A stretch of 64,000 nucleotides of DNA from Ditylenchus dipsaci (lineage: Eukaryota > Nematoda > Chromadorea > Rhabditida > Anguinidae), in the NCBI GenBank assembly GCA_004194705.1, contig SADC01001216.1:62001-126000 (forward strand), read 5' to 3'. Each line of letters opens with the position of its first letter. The stretch's first letter is position 1. This document shows, one piece after another, positions 34,374 through 45,525 of the stretch. The notes under the pieces are model-generated. The model searched no databases. It had not been told where the DNA came from and saw nothing but the letters and a program-made list of their open reading frames with translations. Both the position numbers and the translations under genes were made by a program.

Positions 34374-34446
34374 GACCGGATCAGACCGGTATGGTCTAAT
34401 CTGGTCTGGTCTTCCGCGATCTGGTCTGATCTGGTCTGGTCTTTGT
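34374..34446. repeat. TCTGGTCTGG tandem repeat
   Basis: Units of about 10-16 bp built on TCTGGTCTGGTC, preceded by inverted AGACCGGATCAGACC. A short minisatellite. Confidence 0.6.
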
Positions 34447-34560
34447 GAAACTCTGGATGATAGCCCTAAAAAGCTAATACAAAAAGAAAGTTCACGAGAT
34501 TTTCCCTTTTGAGGCTGATTTTCGAAATTTTTTAACCCTTGGTATTTCAAAAGTGACACA

Positions 34561-34826
34561 TACCGTATATTCTCTATTAGAAGGCCCGGGCCTTCTATTT
34601 TTCAACCTAAAAAAGTCGGAAAAAATTTGGGTCGATTTTGAGATTTTTGCGTGCTCAACCAAAATTTTAAAAGTGGAATCAGGTAAGCTCGTGTTAACTA
34701 AGAAAACGCGAAAAACAGATTTGCGAATTTCTTTTTCTAGGCTGATATATAGGTCCTCAAGGGGGGCCTTCTATTAGAGAGGGGCCTTCTATTAGAGAGG
34801 GGCCTTCTGATCGAGAATATACGGTA
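34561..34826. mobile_element. MITE, TACCGTATTT family (copy 5)
   Basis: Starts TACCGTATATTCTCTATTAG, ends GAGAATATACGGTA. GGGGCCTTCTATTAGAGAGG is repeated near the right end, as the variable subterminal part of this copy. Confidence 0.75.
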
Positions 34827-35479
34827 AATCTAAAAGAAGGCCTGAAATTATTTTATGAATTACTTCTCTTCTTAAGATTAATTTTTTTAATTATTATTTT
34901 GGGTGCGCAGAGTCGATCGAAAACGAAAAATCTAAGTTTAAGCTAATTTTTTGTGCAAAACATGTTTTCAGAATTTACTGTTACAGAAAAAGTGTTATTG
35001 TTTACAAGAAGCTGCAAACAATAATAACAAAATGTCATCATTGTGATTAATTGCAAAAACAATTTTTTTTGTTGTTTTAAGAGTAGTGTTCTATCGTCTA
35101 AAAGCAGCAGATTATAATCTTCTTGTAAAATTAAAAGCAAAGTAATAATATTCTTTCACCTTCTTTCGCTTTTAAAATTTTTTTACTTTTATGGGACACG
35201 GAAACAAACAACATCAAATCAACAACATTTTTGACAAAGGATCATGCTTATTAGACACAATGACGAATCCCTTTTCAGTCTAGCATTGGTTCTAGCAAGT
35301 TCTTTGCAGTCGTTCAACTTTTTCCAAACTGCTTTAGAGAGTATAATCTAGACAAAAGATAACTGTCCAACAACAATAAGAAATTTGGAAATGCCGTTGC
35401 GAAGTTTTTTTTAACAAAACAAAAATAGAATACATTGCACTATGGATATTTCACTGGTCCAATGGGCTGGTTTAGAACC

Positions 35480-36520
35480 TTGCTATCAGGGGTGGTGAGC
35501 AGATTTTTTTGGTTGACTGTGAATAGGATTTGAACGTCTTCTAAGTAATTTTTACATGCTGAAAGGGGTTGAGAAAAGGGGTTTGTTAGCCTAAGGAAAA
35601 ACTCATTGACGGGTTGCAAAAATTTTAAATATAAAATTATTTGTATGATTCTATGATGGGTTTCATTAAATATTGTCGAATAATGTAGCGAGACCCATCA
35701 AAAAATTACATAAATAATATATATTTTAAAATCTTTTTGCAACCCGTCAATGGGTTTTTCATTAAGTTGACAAACCCCCCAAGTGTCACCCCCATTCTAA
35801 TTTTGTAATTATCATTATTCGAAGATCGAATTTTATCAGACATAAAATTTTAGGCTAAAATTGTTTTACCTCGCCAAATTATTCTTTTATTCCGCCAAAT
35901 TATTCATTCACCCCGCCGAAACGTAAAAATGAGTATTCCTCGGTGTTTTCTTATGTCGTAAATTTTTTTTCTTTCGATCATCATGTAGCCCTGAATCTCT
36001 AGTTTTTGATAAGCGATCAACTGAATTCTTGTCGTTAAAAAAATTGAGAAATACCCATTTTTATGAAACAACTCCTCTTTCATAAAATGGGTATTTCTCA
36101 ATTTTTTTCAACGACAAGAGGTCGGTTGATAGCTTATCAGAACTAGAGATTCAGGGCTACATGATGATCAAAAGAGAAAATTTTACGACTTGAAAACACC
36201 GAGAAATACTCATTTTTACGATTTGGCGGGGTAAATGAATGATTTGGCGGGTGAAAGTACTCACAGCCAAAATTTTATCTGTTAAATAAAATTTTATCTT
36301 AAGAGATAAAATTTTATCTAAGAGATAAATTATATCTGATTTATCTAAATTTTCACCAAATATTTCGAAATTTATCTGATAGATAAATTTATCGGTTGAG
36401 ATAATTTTATCTGTTCTGCCCACCACGGTTTTGGCGTATAAAAATTATTGAAAAAATACTTAGAAGACGTCTAAATACTATTCTCAGTTGACCGAAAAAG
36501 ACCATTTTGGGTCACGTAAG
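35480..36520. mobile_element. Nested foldback cluster with GATAAA repeats
   Basis: The outer inverted pair is GGTGGTGAGCAGATTTTTTT..GGTTGACTGTGAATAGGATTT against ACTATTCTCAGTTGACCGAA and TCTGCCCACCACGG, with ACGTCTTCTAAGTA / TACTTAGAAGACGT inside. Enclosed are a hairpin around 35605-35760 (GACGGGTTGCAAAAA..) and a larger one at 35870-36260 with arms of about 170 bp. 36270-36415 is packed with AGATAAA/TTTATCT. Confidence 0.65.
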
Positions 36521-37596
36521 AATTCTATACTCCATCTAAAATTTTTATTTTCGAATAGATTCGGACCGATTTTTCATTCTCGGTCCGAATCTAATATTAG
36601 TACCTAAAAATATACGTTGAATATTCCCGGGAATATTCCCATCACCCATTCTTACTGTTAACTTAATGCTGTAATAGCATTTCGAAATAAAAAACAAAGA
36701 GCAACTTTCTTTTTACTCATACTGTAACTTTAAATATGAAACAGAAAGTGAAGAATTTGGTCATGATGTTATAAGAGCACGTGTTTCTGAAGACGACTAG
36801 ACACCTGCAGTAATTTGGAAATAGGAATCAAGGATCACCTCCGTTGATTCCTACTACTGCAACTGATCTGAGCCTCTGATAATAAAGGAGATGGAGAAGA
36901 AGGCTGCAGAAAAAACCGTTTCCCTCACACTTATTGACGTACTCTTTCAGCAAAAGACGTCATTGGGCGTTTTTGGTAGTGGGTGATGTGATCACTTGAC
37001 CCTTGCTGCTATTACTTAAACCAGTCAACTTTGCTTGTCATTTTTACTGCTGAAATATCTTACTGTTTTACTTAACAATAAAACTGGTCATCTTAATACT
37101 TTCATAAAATCAATTTTTCGGAAGTTGCGAATAAAAGTAAAAAACCTAACGGCGTAGTAATTTGAGTTGTATTTTATTCTGGGTTTATTGTAATTTACAA
37201 AAACATAGATTATTGTCACTTGAAAAGTCAAACTCTTGTATGATAGAGTTACAATAGAATAATTTCTTTATAGTGAAACTTTGGTATAACGTCGCATGTT
37301 TGGAAAATATGCAGTCGATATACAAAAGCTTGGTTCTTTAAGATAAAAACAATGCCGCCTATTTGCAATATTTTAGGCTTAGAGCAACAAAATCAGCGAA
37401 AACCAAAAAAACCAAAATGATGATGAACGTTTAGGATTTAGAATAAAATTTCAAACGTTCTCACTTCCTAAGTGGGGTCGAACTTGAGAGGTTTTTTGCT
37501 GCATCAGTCAAAAATGCGAGTTAATACCAATGTTTGCAAAAAATTTATCCTAAAAATTTGTATATACAAACCACATTATTAAAATCCTTTTTAGAA
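36521..37596. other. Upstream region of the phospholipase D gene
   Basis: No coding sequence seen. TTTTTTAG directly before AAATG at 37595 looks like a splice acceptor, so a 5' untranslated exon or a trans-spliced leader could join there (inference). Confidence 0.4.
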
Positions 37597-39731
37597 ATGG
37601 ACGAAATGCCTATTTTACTGAGTCGACAAAACTCTTTGGCCAATTCCCAATCTCCAAGCACCTCTTCTAATGTGCCCCGTAAAAAGAGCAAGTCTAATGA
37701 AGTTATAGAAGAAGCAGTATCACCCGATGTACACTGCTTGATCTTCGGTCAAATTATTGTGGGAATATTAGTACTAGGCGCTGCTCTGATACTGGTCAGT
37801 TTCCAACAGTCCAGGAGTGTGAGGCAGGAAGTATCGCTACATCCTCCTTCAGTGAAGCAGCAAACACAACTACCTAATAGTTGCGCCAAGACGTGCAGGT
37901 ACATATTACAAGGATTACATTTAGGTGTTACAAACTAGATTTGTTTAGGATAGAGCTGGTGGAAAGCATACCCCAAAACCTGACTTTTAATGAATCACCC
38001 ATTGCAATGCCCACTTTTGAGGCTTGGATGAAATTGATCAAAGGTAAAGAAAAACTAGACTTTTTCTGTCTAAATTTGAGCTATGGCTGCGAACAGTCAA
38101 ATTTTTTTACAATTGCCAGAAAATTATGATTAATTTTCTATATTTGTAGAAGCCAAACACAGCCTGTCCATAGCTGCATACAAATCAAGTCTTCGAGGCA
38201 AACATGTTTTTGGATCCACAAGCCAGAAGTATTCAGAACAGGTTATTGCAGTTTCCATACCAAAAATTTCCTTTAGCCAGCTAAAAATTGATTGCAGGGT
38301 GAACAAGTGTATGAAGCTTTGCTGAATGCTGGTCTCAAGCGCAAACTACCCGTCCGAATGGTGGAGAACGGACCTTCCAAAGATAAAGGCGATAATGAAG
38401 ATGGCAGATCATTGCAGCAACTTGGAGCACTCAGCCGACGAACTTTAAATATGCAGAAAATATTTGGAAGTGGAACTATGCACACCAAGTTCATCTTGGC
38501 TGATAACAAGCATTTTTATTTGGGATCAGCTAATTTAGACTGGAGATCGCTGAACCAGAAGATGGAACAAGGTGTGTTGGTCACTGACTGTGAATGCTTG
38601 GCCCAAGACCTTAGCTCGGTGTTTGAGATGTATTGGAAGGCTGCTGAGGCTAAGAATGCTTCTCAGCTTGATTTGCTGTTAAAAGAGCAGTCTTCGGTTA
38701 AATTCAATGAAGAAAAACCGCTAAACTTGAAATTTGGAGGCGTGAATTCCAACGCCTATTTGGCTGTGAGTTAGATTTGAAATTCAAGTTTAAAAAAAAA
38801 ATGTCATTTAATGAAAAAAGATTCAGACATCACCCCGCTACATGAACGGCCAAGAGCGCAGCTGGGACCTGGACTCTATTGTGAACAGCTTAAACTCAGC
38901 CAAAAGTTTTGCCTACATCCATGTCATGGATTACTTCCCCATGTTCTTGTACCGTCAACAACAGCAGTAAGATCTGTTTTTTTTGCCCTAGAACATCCTT
39001 ATATTTTGAAATTATATAGGTTTTGGCCAAGCATTGACAATGCCATCCGAGCAGCCTTGATGCGTGGTGTCCATGTCAAAATGATTTGCGCCGCTCTGCA
39101 CTACCCAGAAATGGGCTTGAGATTTCTAAAGTCTTTGCAATCTATCAATGGAGCTGCTGGTTCAGTGGATATTGTGGGTTTTCGGTGCTCAAATTGCAGA
39201 TTATCGATCATTTCTAATTTGCAGAAAATATTCAAAGTGCCTAGCCCGCCAGGTGTTCAAAGTGTGGTCAAAAGAGACAGGAGAACACACAAAAAGTTCT
39301 TGGTGACCGATTACACAGTGATTATAGGTGAGTAATCATTGTTTTTATTGTATTTTGATCTTCCAAATACCAATTTCGGCTTGGATGGTCTTTTCCTGCC
39401 CTAAAATAAACAAAACAAATGTTATTGAAAATTTGCAGGCACTTCCAACTGGTCAGGGGACTACTTTGATGACAAAAGCACTGGAGCTGCTATAGTAATC
39501 AAGCAAAATAGCTCATCATCCGCCTCCGTGATCCACAAAATGAAGCGGATCTTCGACAGGGACTGGAATAGTCAATATGCTCATCCTGTAGACCTATATT
39601 TTGAGAGGTGCATATTGCATACCGTGTATTCTATTAGAAGTAACGCAACCACAACGAATATGGTGCTACCTGCCTTTTGTGAGCTCGAAAAAGATCTTTC
39701 CTTGTTGGTCAATAGAAGTAACACAATCTGA
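37597..39731 (+). CDS. PLD3: Phospholipase D3/D4-type membrane protein, 8 exons
   Basis: Exons: 37597-37898, 37949-38043, 38150-38241, 38298-38765, 38827-38966, 39020-39173, 39225-39327, 39439-39731; 548 residues, all phases consistent. The cytoplasmic N-terminus is followed by one membrane segment (HCLIFGQIIVGILVLGAALI), giving a type II protein. The luminal part begins IELVESIP, as in PLD3/4. Both HKD motifs are intact: HTKFILAD followed by GSANLDWRSL, and HKKFLVTD followed by GTSNWSGDYF. Animal PLD3/PLD4 are lysosomal 5' exonucleases of single-stranded nucleic acid (known family); the same activity here is inferred. FWPSIDNAIRAA and the DWNSQYAHP end also match. The C-terminus is about 40 residues longer than usual and Ser/Thr/Asn-rich. 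Intron 6 (51 bp) has no stop and keeps frame, so a retained form is possible. Start chosen by homology: the Met at 37534 lies before a likely acceptor. Confidence 0.92.
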
Positions 39732-40009
39732 AATTGTACCTTATCTGTAAAAAATGTATATAATTTGTAAGCAATGTGCAGATCGCATTGTCTAGTCTGT
39801 GTACAAATGTTTTACGAATGTAGATATGTGTGAATGTAATTAAAAATAATCGTTGATAAAATTTCTCATGGCATAAGTTTTTTTTCTTGTTGTCAAACCT
39901 TAAATTACGCCCTAGGTACCGACTTTAGGGGTAGGTACAAACAATGCCCTTTTTTAACCGCTAAATATTTTAAATATATTTTTTAAGATGGTTTTTAGCA
40001 ATTTTAATT
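39732..40009. other. 3' flank of the phospholipase D gene
   Basis: Probable 3' untranslated region. AATTAAAAATAATC near 39840 is an imperfect polyadenylation signal. Confidence 0.35.
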
Positions 40010-40620
40010 TTGAAAGGCGGTTACAAGTAGTGTTGTAAATGTTATAATTGCAGCACCAGCATCAGCATATGGCACCGACTTTGAAAATTTCGGCACTGGC
40101 ACCGGCTCACGGCACCGACTTCGAAAATTCCGGCACCGGCACCAGCTCACGGCACCGACCGAAAAATTTTCGGCACCGCACCGGTGCCGTGAGCTGTCTG
40201 GTGCGGTGTCGCTCTGATGTAATTTCTATTTTTTCAGAAATTCGGCACCGGCACTGATTCACGGCACCGACCTCGAAAATTTCGGCACCGGCACCAGCTC
40301 ACGGCACCGGTGTAGTGGCGTGAGCTCTGGTGCTGGTGCCGTTTACAACACTGGTTACAAGTGAAATTCAAATGAGAATTAATTTCAAGCAAATTAGTAA
40401 AAGTCGAGACGAATTATAACTACAACGGGAATCGAACCGACGACCAACTCGTATACTATTTATATACACTACATCACCTGCGCTACTGAATAATAATAAG
40501 TTTTTCGATTACTCATTATCCGTAAGATACTTAACAAAAATAATTTTAAAATAATTATTTTTTGAATCGACCTGGTACTCGCCTTTCAAAATATTCCATC
40601 GAAACGAAATGAATTGACAC
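40010..40620 (-). mobile_element. MITE with tRNA-like promoter (copy 2), split by a nested insertion
   Basis: The left end GAAAGGCGGTTACAAGT continues at 40353 as GTGAAATTCAAATGAGAATT; the right end is GGTACTCGCCTTTCAAAATA. On the minus strand, CAGTAGCGCAGGTGATG (A-box-like) and GGTCGTCGGTTCGATTCCCG (B box) lie at 40420-40488. The copy is interrupted by the element at 40029-40352. Confidence 0.6.
40019..40362. mobile_element. hAT-like MITE of GGCACCG repeats, nested, with target duplication
   Basis: Element 40029-40352 has ends AGTGTTGTAAA / TTTACAACACT and is flanked by GGTTACAAGT on both sides (40019-40028, 40353-40362). The interior is made of units of about 45 bp (GGCACCGGCACCAGCTCAC, then GGCACCGACTTCGAAAATT) in both orientations. 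Ends beginning (C)AGTGTTG and an 8-10 bp duplication suggest hAT mobilisation. Confidence 0.7.
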
Positions 40621-40839
40621 AAAAAGGCGAAACAATAAAAAAAAACAGCAAGTTAAGAAAAAGCTTAATTGTCAATTGCAATTTGCAACAACCAATTGCC
40701 GCTCCCTGTTAATCTCAATCCTTCTATAAAATAACCCTACCTATTAAAGTGAAATTATTTTTAAAATACTGTATTTTCTCTGTTAGTCACTATCATTACA
40801 CAGAGGTATTAGATTATTCGATATACAAAAAATATCCGA

Positions 40840-41165
40840 CCAATTATAATACAGTTAACTTTACCTAATTGCCTGGTTAACTATCTCATAGTTATCCGTT
40901 GACAACTACCCGATTAACTTTTGTACAGTTGTCGATTTTCGTATTAATACGAAAACTGTCATAACGCTATCAATTTGTATGACACGGAAAAGGCAATTTT
41001 CGCGTAGCAGAAGGTGGCCAATTTTTTTTGAGGGGGACTCCCGATTCAACATACGGCTGGGTCGGTCCCTAAGGTGTATGTTAAATCGAGAGTCGACTGC
41101 ATTTCACAGTTAAGTATTAACAATTATTTTAGTAACTATTCTAAAGTTATTTCTACGCTATTTCT
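40840..41165. repeat. ACTATTCTACAG-type minisatellite with a pogo-like MITE remnant
   Basis: TACAGTTAACTTTACCTAAT.. units at 40850-40960 and 41100-41160. Between them, GGGACTCCCGATTCAACATA..GTATGTTAAATCGAGAGTCGACTGCA is the typical right end of the CAGTCGACTCTCGAT family. Confidence 0.5.
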
Positions 41166-42773
41166 GTCTTGAATTGTGTTCTTTGGCGAAAAATTAAAGC
41201 ATAAAAAAGAAAAAACTAAAAGTGTCAATGGGTTCAGCATGGTGTAATTAGGATATCTAACGTAAAATCTCAGACCCAACTTGAACAAAATAAATTAAAC
41301 ACGAGAGTTCCTGACTGTAACGTTGGCTACTTGAGAATCTTTACACCTGCTGGGCATGAATATTGGAAAATCACACGTGAAAACAGTTAATTCATTCAGC
41401 TTAGAATTTTTCATGCTCATAAGGAAACCCTTTGTATGTGCTTTCTAATGGTGTGACGTTAGACTACATACAACATTGTCGAGGGTTGAAAACTGAAAGT
41501 ATTAAAAAAGGCAGTTTTGAAAAGTTCCCAGTTTAACTAAAAGCATGGAAATTATTTTGCAAAGAGGTCGTTTAGCTGTGAAATAGACATGAGATTCAGA
41601 AGCAGCATAGAAGACGGCACCTGACAGTGCTTTAAGAACCGGAAAAGTTTTATTTCCCACTGATAAGTGACACTGATAACCACTGATTGAAAAGCCCGTG
41701 AAACGTACGATGTTTTATATACAAAAGTTGCAATATTTAAAACCATCACGAAACTGTCAAAAACAAGTGAAATAAAGCATAATTGTTTAAATACCTTAAT
41801 GTCCGTAAATTTAAATTTTGGCCTGTTTCGCTATCAATCTTATATTAACTTTTAATTGTTATTTTTCTGTGAAAAAAGAATAAACGTAGATTTAACAGCA
41901 GGGAACTATTTACAGGAGTCAAAACACGTTTTATCATTGTCTGAGCACGTTTAAGACACTGACTGCAATTCCACTTTTTGCTTTGTGGGACCAAGGTTAA
42001 CAAACCAAACTAAACAAACAAAAGTAAAAATAAACAAACTAAAAATAGTCTAAAGATTTTCGAAAAAAATTCGTGTCTTGCGCGCTGACCTTCACTGCGT
42101 AAGACTGGAAGTTTTTTGTGTAAGATCTGTTCCTTTGCTCGTTTGCAAGCACCAGAACTGAATCTCCTGTAAATTCATGGTCTTCGAGACCATTGGAAGA
42201 AAGCCTTTTTTGAAAACAAAGAGGGGGTATATTTTTTTCGGCGTCCGTGTGAACACATATAGAACCAAATATTCTTCCGAGCGCAGGATGACCAACTCAA
42301 ATTTTATAACACAACCTGTTTAAAATGACCCATCCGCTTTCTCTTCTTTTTGCTCTCACCCTGTAGCATTCACAACAAAGATGACATTCACCACAAAAAT
42401 TTATAAAGAGTGGTTGATAGACTTTTTTGGCAGCTTCAGACTTTTTACTCGTGCTCAATTTACTTATATTACCACGCATCATGTAGAGAGGATACGGTAA
42501 AAGTCTTGGTGTATCCTAATTTGCAATTTGAAAACTGTTTATTGATTTTCATTAATTTAGCAAATGGAATTTCTTTTTGAACTTTATAATTGATGGACCT
42601 CTTCTAAAAAGGCCTTGAGAGCGGATATAAATAACACCAACTATTTTTTTTTAACAAAAAGGTGTTTTTACCAAACATTCTTCGAGTTACTCCACTATTA
42701 TATAATATTTTATTAAACACTTCAATTAAATATTTAACTGTTCTAAATGAAAAAGGGCACATTTAGGCCTTTA
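41166..42773. other. Intergenic, no gene seen
   Basis: Minus-strand open frames of 60-70 codons (41552-41749, 42092-42482) show no domain, signal peptide or splice context. Confidence 0.4.
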
Positions 42774-44133
42774 ATGATCGTAATTTCGTTCTTTTTGGCG
42801 TTTACAGTTTGTTTTGAAAGAATATTGAATAATTATATTAAAACTATTCCGAAAAATAATTGCTATTGTTTTGAAAAAATTTAAAAAAGCTCGATGCGAC
42901 TGGAATTTACCTTAGCCCCAGGTCTTCGAATCGTCTTTTTAAAAAATATTTGTCCTTTTTTCAGCATCGCAAATTTTTTTTAATTTTTGAAAATTTAGTC
43001 AAAATTTTTTTTGCTTCAAAATGGCAACAAGCACTGGATAAAATGACCCTTTTACTTCAAAAACAGTCAAAATGTCCTCTTTTACCCGAATTTCCTTTTT
43101 TTGAAATTTTTCATTCGAAGCCCTGCCCAACCCTCTTCCGAAAATCGGGAGGAGGAAGTTGGCTCAAAGTTGAGATGCGCACACCCACAAGCCTTGGACC
43201 CAAATCACTCGAAAGTGACTCTGGATGCATGAAAAAGCATGCATACCAAAGTTTATTTATGCGGTAGGCCACAGTATTCGAGATTATGTTCAACACTTTT
43301 ATTTTTTTGCCGGTAGCTCCATTAAATGCCTAAAGTGGCCTTTTAAAGTGGCATCTATTTTGTGCCAAAATTTCTAACTTTTCATTTTTCAAGCAAATAC
43401 TGATGGCGCTGACAAAAAGGTCCAAGATCTCCGTGAAATCATCAGCCAAATGCTGTTTGACCAAGAAATGCGCGGTTGCTGCTCTAAACTAGATCAATCA
43501 CCCCAATTCAGTCCTTTGAATTGTTCAGCCATATCCGGTGGATTGCTTCCAGTCACCAATTCCGGCTATGGAGATTTGAACTTTTACGAGTTTTTCTGGA
43601 AATGCATCTCTAAGGACCAAGACCACACACATTGCTGCTCTCAGAAAGGGGTCCAGTAAGTTGGTCAAATATTCATTTTTTCAAATAAAGAGAAACTTTT
43701 ATCACTATATTTTTTATTTTTTCCCATCGTTAGTTCAGGAAAAAGTCGCAAATCTGATTGTAACTTTCAAATTTTTTTAATTTACACCCCTTTTCTTTAT
43801 TTATCACTTTTAAAGCACAAACGAGGCATCCTATTAAGCACAAGTAATGATAATGTCTCAAATATTTAATTTGGCTAAATTTTGATACATAACCTCACTC
43901 AATTTTAAAAATGTGGTGTTAGGTATTCATTTTACAATTGATCTTTGTGTTATTTTAGAGATGATTGCCTGCCCATTTGCAACTCAGCCAAGCCGCCGTC
44001 ATTTGAAGTAATGAACATTTTACTTCTGCAACCCTGCTATAATGCTACTTCTGAAGCGCTGTCTTCTTGCATTGCTACTCACCGACAACATATTAAAGCA
44101 ACTAGGATCGTGGTCAATTATGAAAAAAATTAA
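42774..44133 (+). CDS. Secreted DB-domain (nematode-type cysteine module) protein
   Basis: Two well-supported exons, 43394-43655 and 43959-44133, encode a cysteine-rich module: RGCCSKL, NCSAI, FWKC, DHTHCC, DDCLPIC, QPC and SSC. The order and spacing (F..C....DH..CC...GV...C...C) fit the DB module, a domain of unknown function common in nematode extracellular proteins. A possible first exon, 42774-42810, codes MIVISFFLAFTV, a short signal peptide; its phase fits but the donor (GTTTTG) is weak, so the start is uncertain. The 43394 acceptor is AAG and both later junctions agree in phase. The protein ends KATRIVVNYEKN. Likely secreted or surface-attached; partner unknown. Confidence 0.75.
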
Positions 44134-44667
44134 ATTACTTTTTTTGCGTAGATAATGAAGCACTAATTAATTGACAATAATTAACAAAAAAAAGGGTAAT
44201 AATAGAGTCAATAGTTTATATATAAAATATTTTTTTTGGTATTTGAGCTCAGAAGATGTCTTCCAAGTTGGACTGAATCTTGGCCTTTTCGGCGCTACTA
44301 GCGAGTAAATCCATCCTTACCCTAACAGCTTTTTTTTCGAAATCGTGTTTAACCACGCCTAAGTAATTTTATAGAAGTTTTTTATGTTTGTTTTATAGAG
44401 TTTTTTTTTCTAGCTCCAGTGATCAAAACGGGGCAAAATACCTTAAAATAAAATAGTTTGCCTCTGTCCCCCAAGGTAAAAAGTCAAATTTGGGTATCTT
44501 TTTCTAAGAATGCCGCATTAAAGTATTTATCGGGCATTAAAATTATCAGCGCATTGAAATTAATTAGGCATGGCTAAAAAAGGATTTTGAAAAAAAAATG
44601 TTGGGAGCGGGAGGGGGTATCGCAGTAGGGTCGTTTTTTCTAATGTGTTTTTGCCTTGTTTTGTTAA
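44134..44667. other. Short intergenic stretch
   Basis: No gene. ATAATAGAGTCAATAG and T-runs only. The DB-domain mRNA probably ends just after 44133. Confidence 0.35.
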
Positions 44668-45066
44668 AGCCGCATTCATACTTCTGCGGGACACGGACAA
44701 TTTTTCAAACACGTTTTTGTCTCTATCTCGGCTTCCAGCCATCATTTTTCACTACTTTTAATAAATCTACAAGGTATTACAGATTTGCCATGGTCAGTAT
44801 CGAAAACGGTTTTTAGACTGTCCAGCAGGTCAATGTCTAGTGGGACAAATCCCTATATTTCTACCGCGGGACATTGACCTGCGGGATAGCCTAAAAACTG
44901 TTTTCGATACTGATCATGGCGAATCTGTTATCCCTATGTTGTAGAGCATGGTTTGCTCCCTTGTGGATCTATTAAAAGTATTGAAAAATGATGGCTGGGA
45001 GCCGAGATAGAGACAAAAAGGTGTTTGAAAAATTGCCCCGTGTCTCGCGGGAGTATAAATGGGGCT
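44668..45066. mobile_element. Foldback element, arms about 180 bp
   Basis: GCCGCATTCATACTTCTGCG..GACACGGACAATTTTTCAAA on the left mirrors TTTGAAAAATTGCCCCGTGT..CGGGAGTATAAATGGGGC on the right. The centre has GCAGGTCAATGTC / GACATTGACCTGC near 44828-44885. Abuts the tRNA-bearing MITE at 45067. Confidence 0.7.
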
Positions 45067-45382
45067 TAAAGGGGCATGCTCGTCGCCGATGGGAATATTT
45101 TGAAAGGCGGGTACCAGCAAAATTCAAACGAGAATTAATTTGACGAAATTTTGGAAAAGTCGAGGAAAAAATCGTACCTCCAGTGGGAGTCGAACCGACA
45201 ACTTACTTTTGCAGTTCTCCCCCTCTATCTCACTAGGCCACATTGTTATTAAGTGGAAGTGTTTTTAATTACTTATACCTCTCAGAGTACTCAACTAAAA
45301 TTTATTTTAAAATAATTCTCGTTTGAATTGACCTGGTAGCCGCCTTTCAAATATTGCCATCGGCGGCGAGCATGCCCCTTTA
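45067..45382 (-). mobile_element. MITE carrying a tRNA-like Pol III promoter (copy 3, both ends intact)
   Basis: Ends are AAAGGGGCATGCTCGTCGCC and GGCGGCGAGCATGCCCCTTT; the inverted homology runs about 75 bp inward through GAAAGGCGGGTACCAG and CAAACGAGAATTA. On the minus strand at about 45178-45245 lie GTGGCCTAGTGAGATAGAGG (A box) and TTGTCGGTTCGACTCCCAC (B box). The T stem is mispaired, so a normal tRNA is unlikely. Confidence 0.75.
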
Positions 45383-45525
45383 ACCATTCATTTTGACAAA
45401 GTTTCACTATTTATTAGCAGAAAATGAAAACAAGCTAGAATTAACTCAGCTATTGTTATAGACAATGAGTATTGAGGGTGCTGAGGCAAGTGATATGTAG
45501 CTAAAACAAAACAAAAAGATGCTAT

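Noticed and set aside
45178..45245. Functional tRNA gene on the minus strand
   Set aside because: A and B boxes are present, but the T stem is mispaired and the acceptor stem does not close. The unit sits inside a transposon and recurs in other copies.
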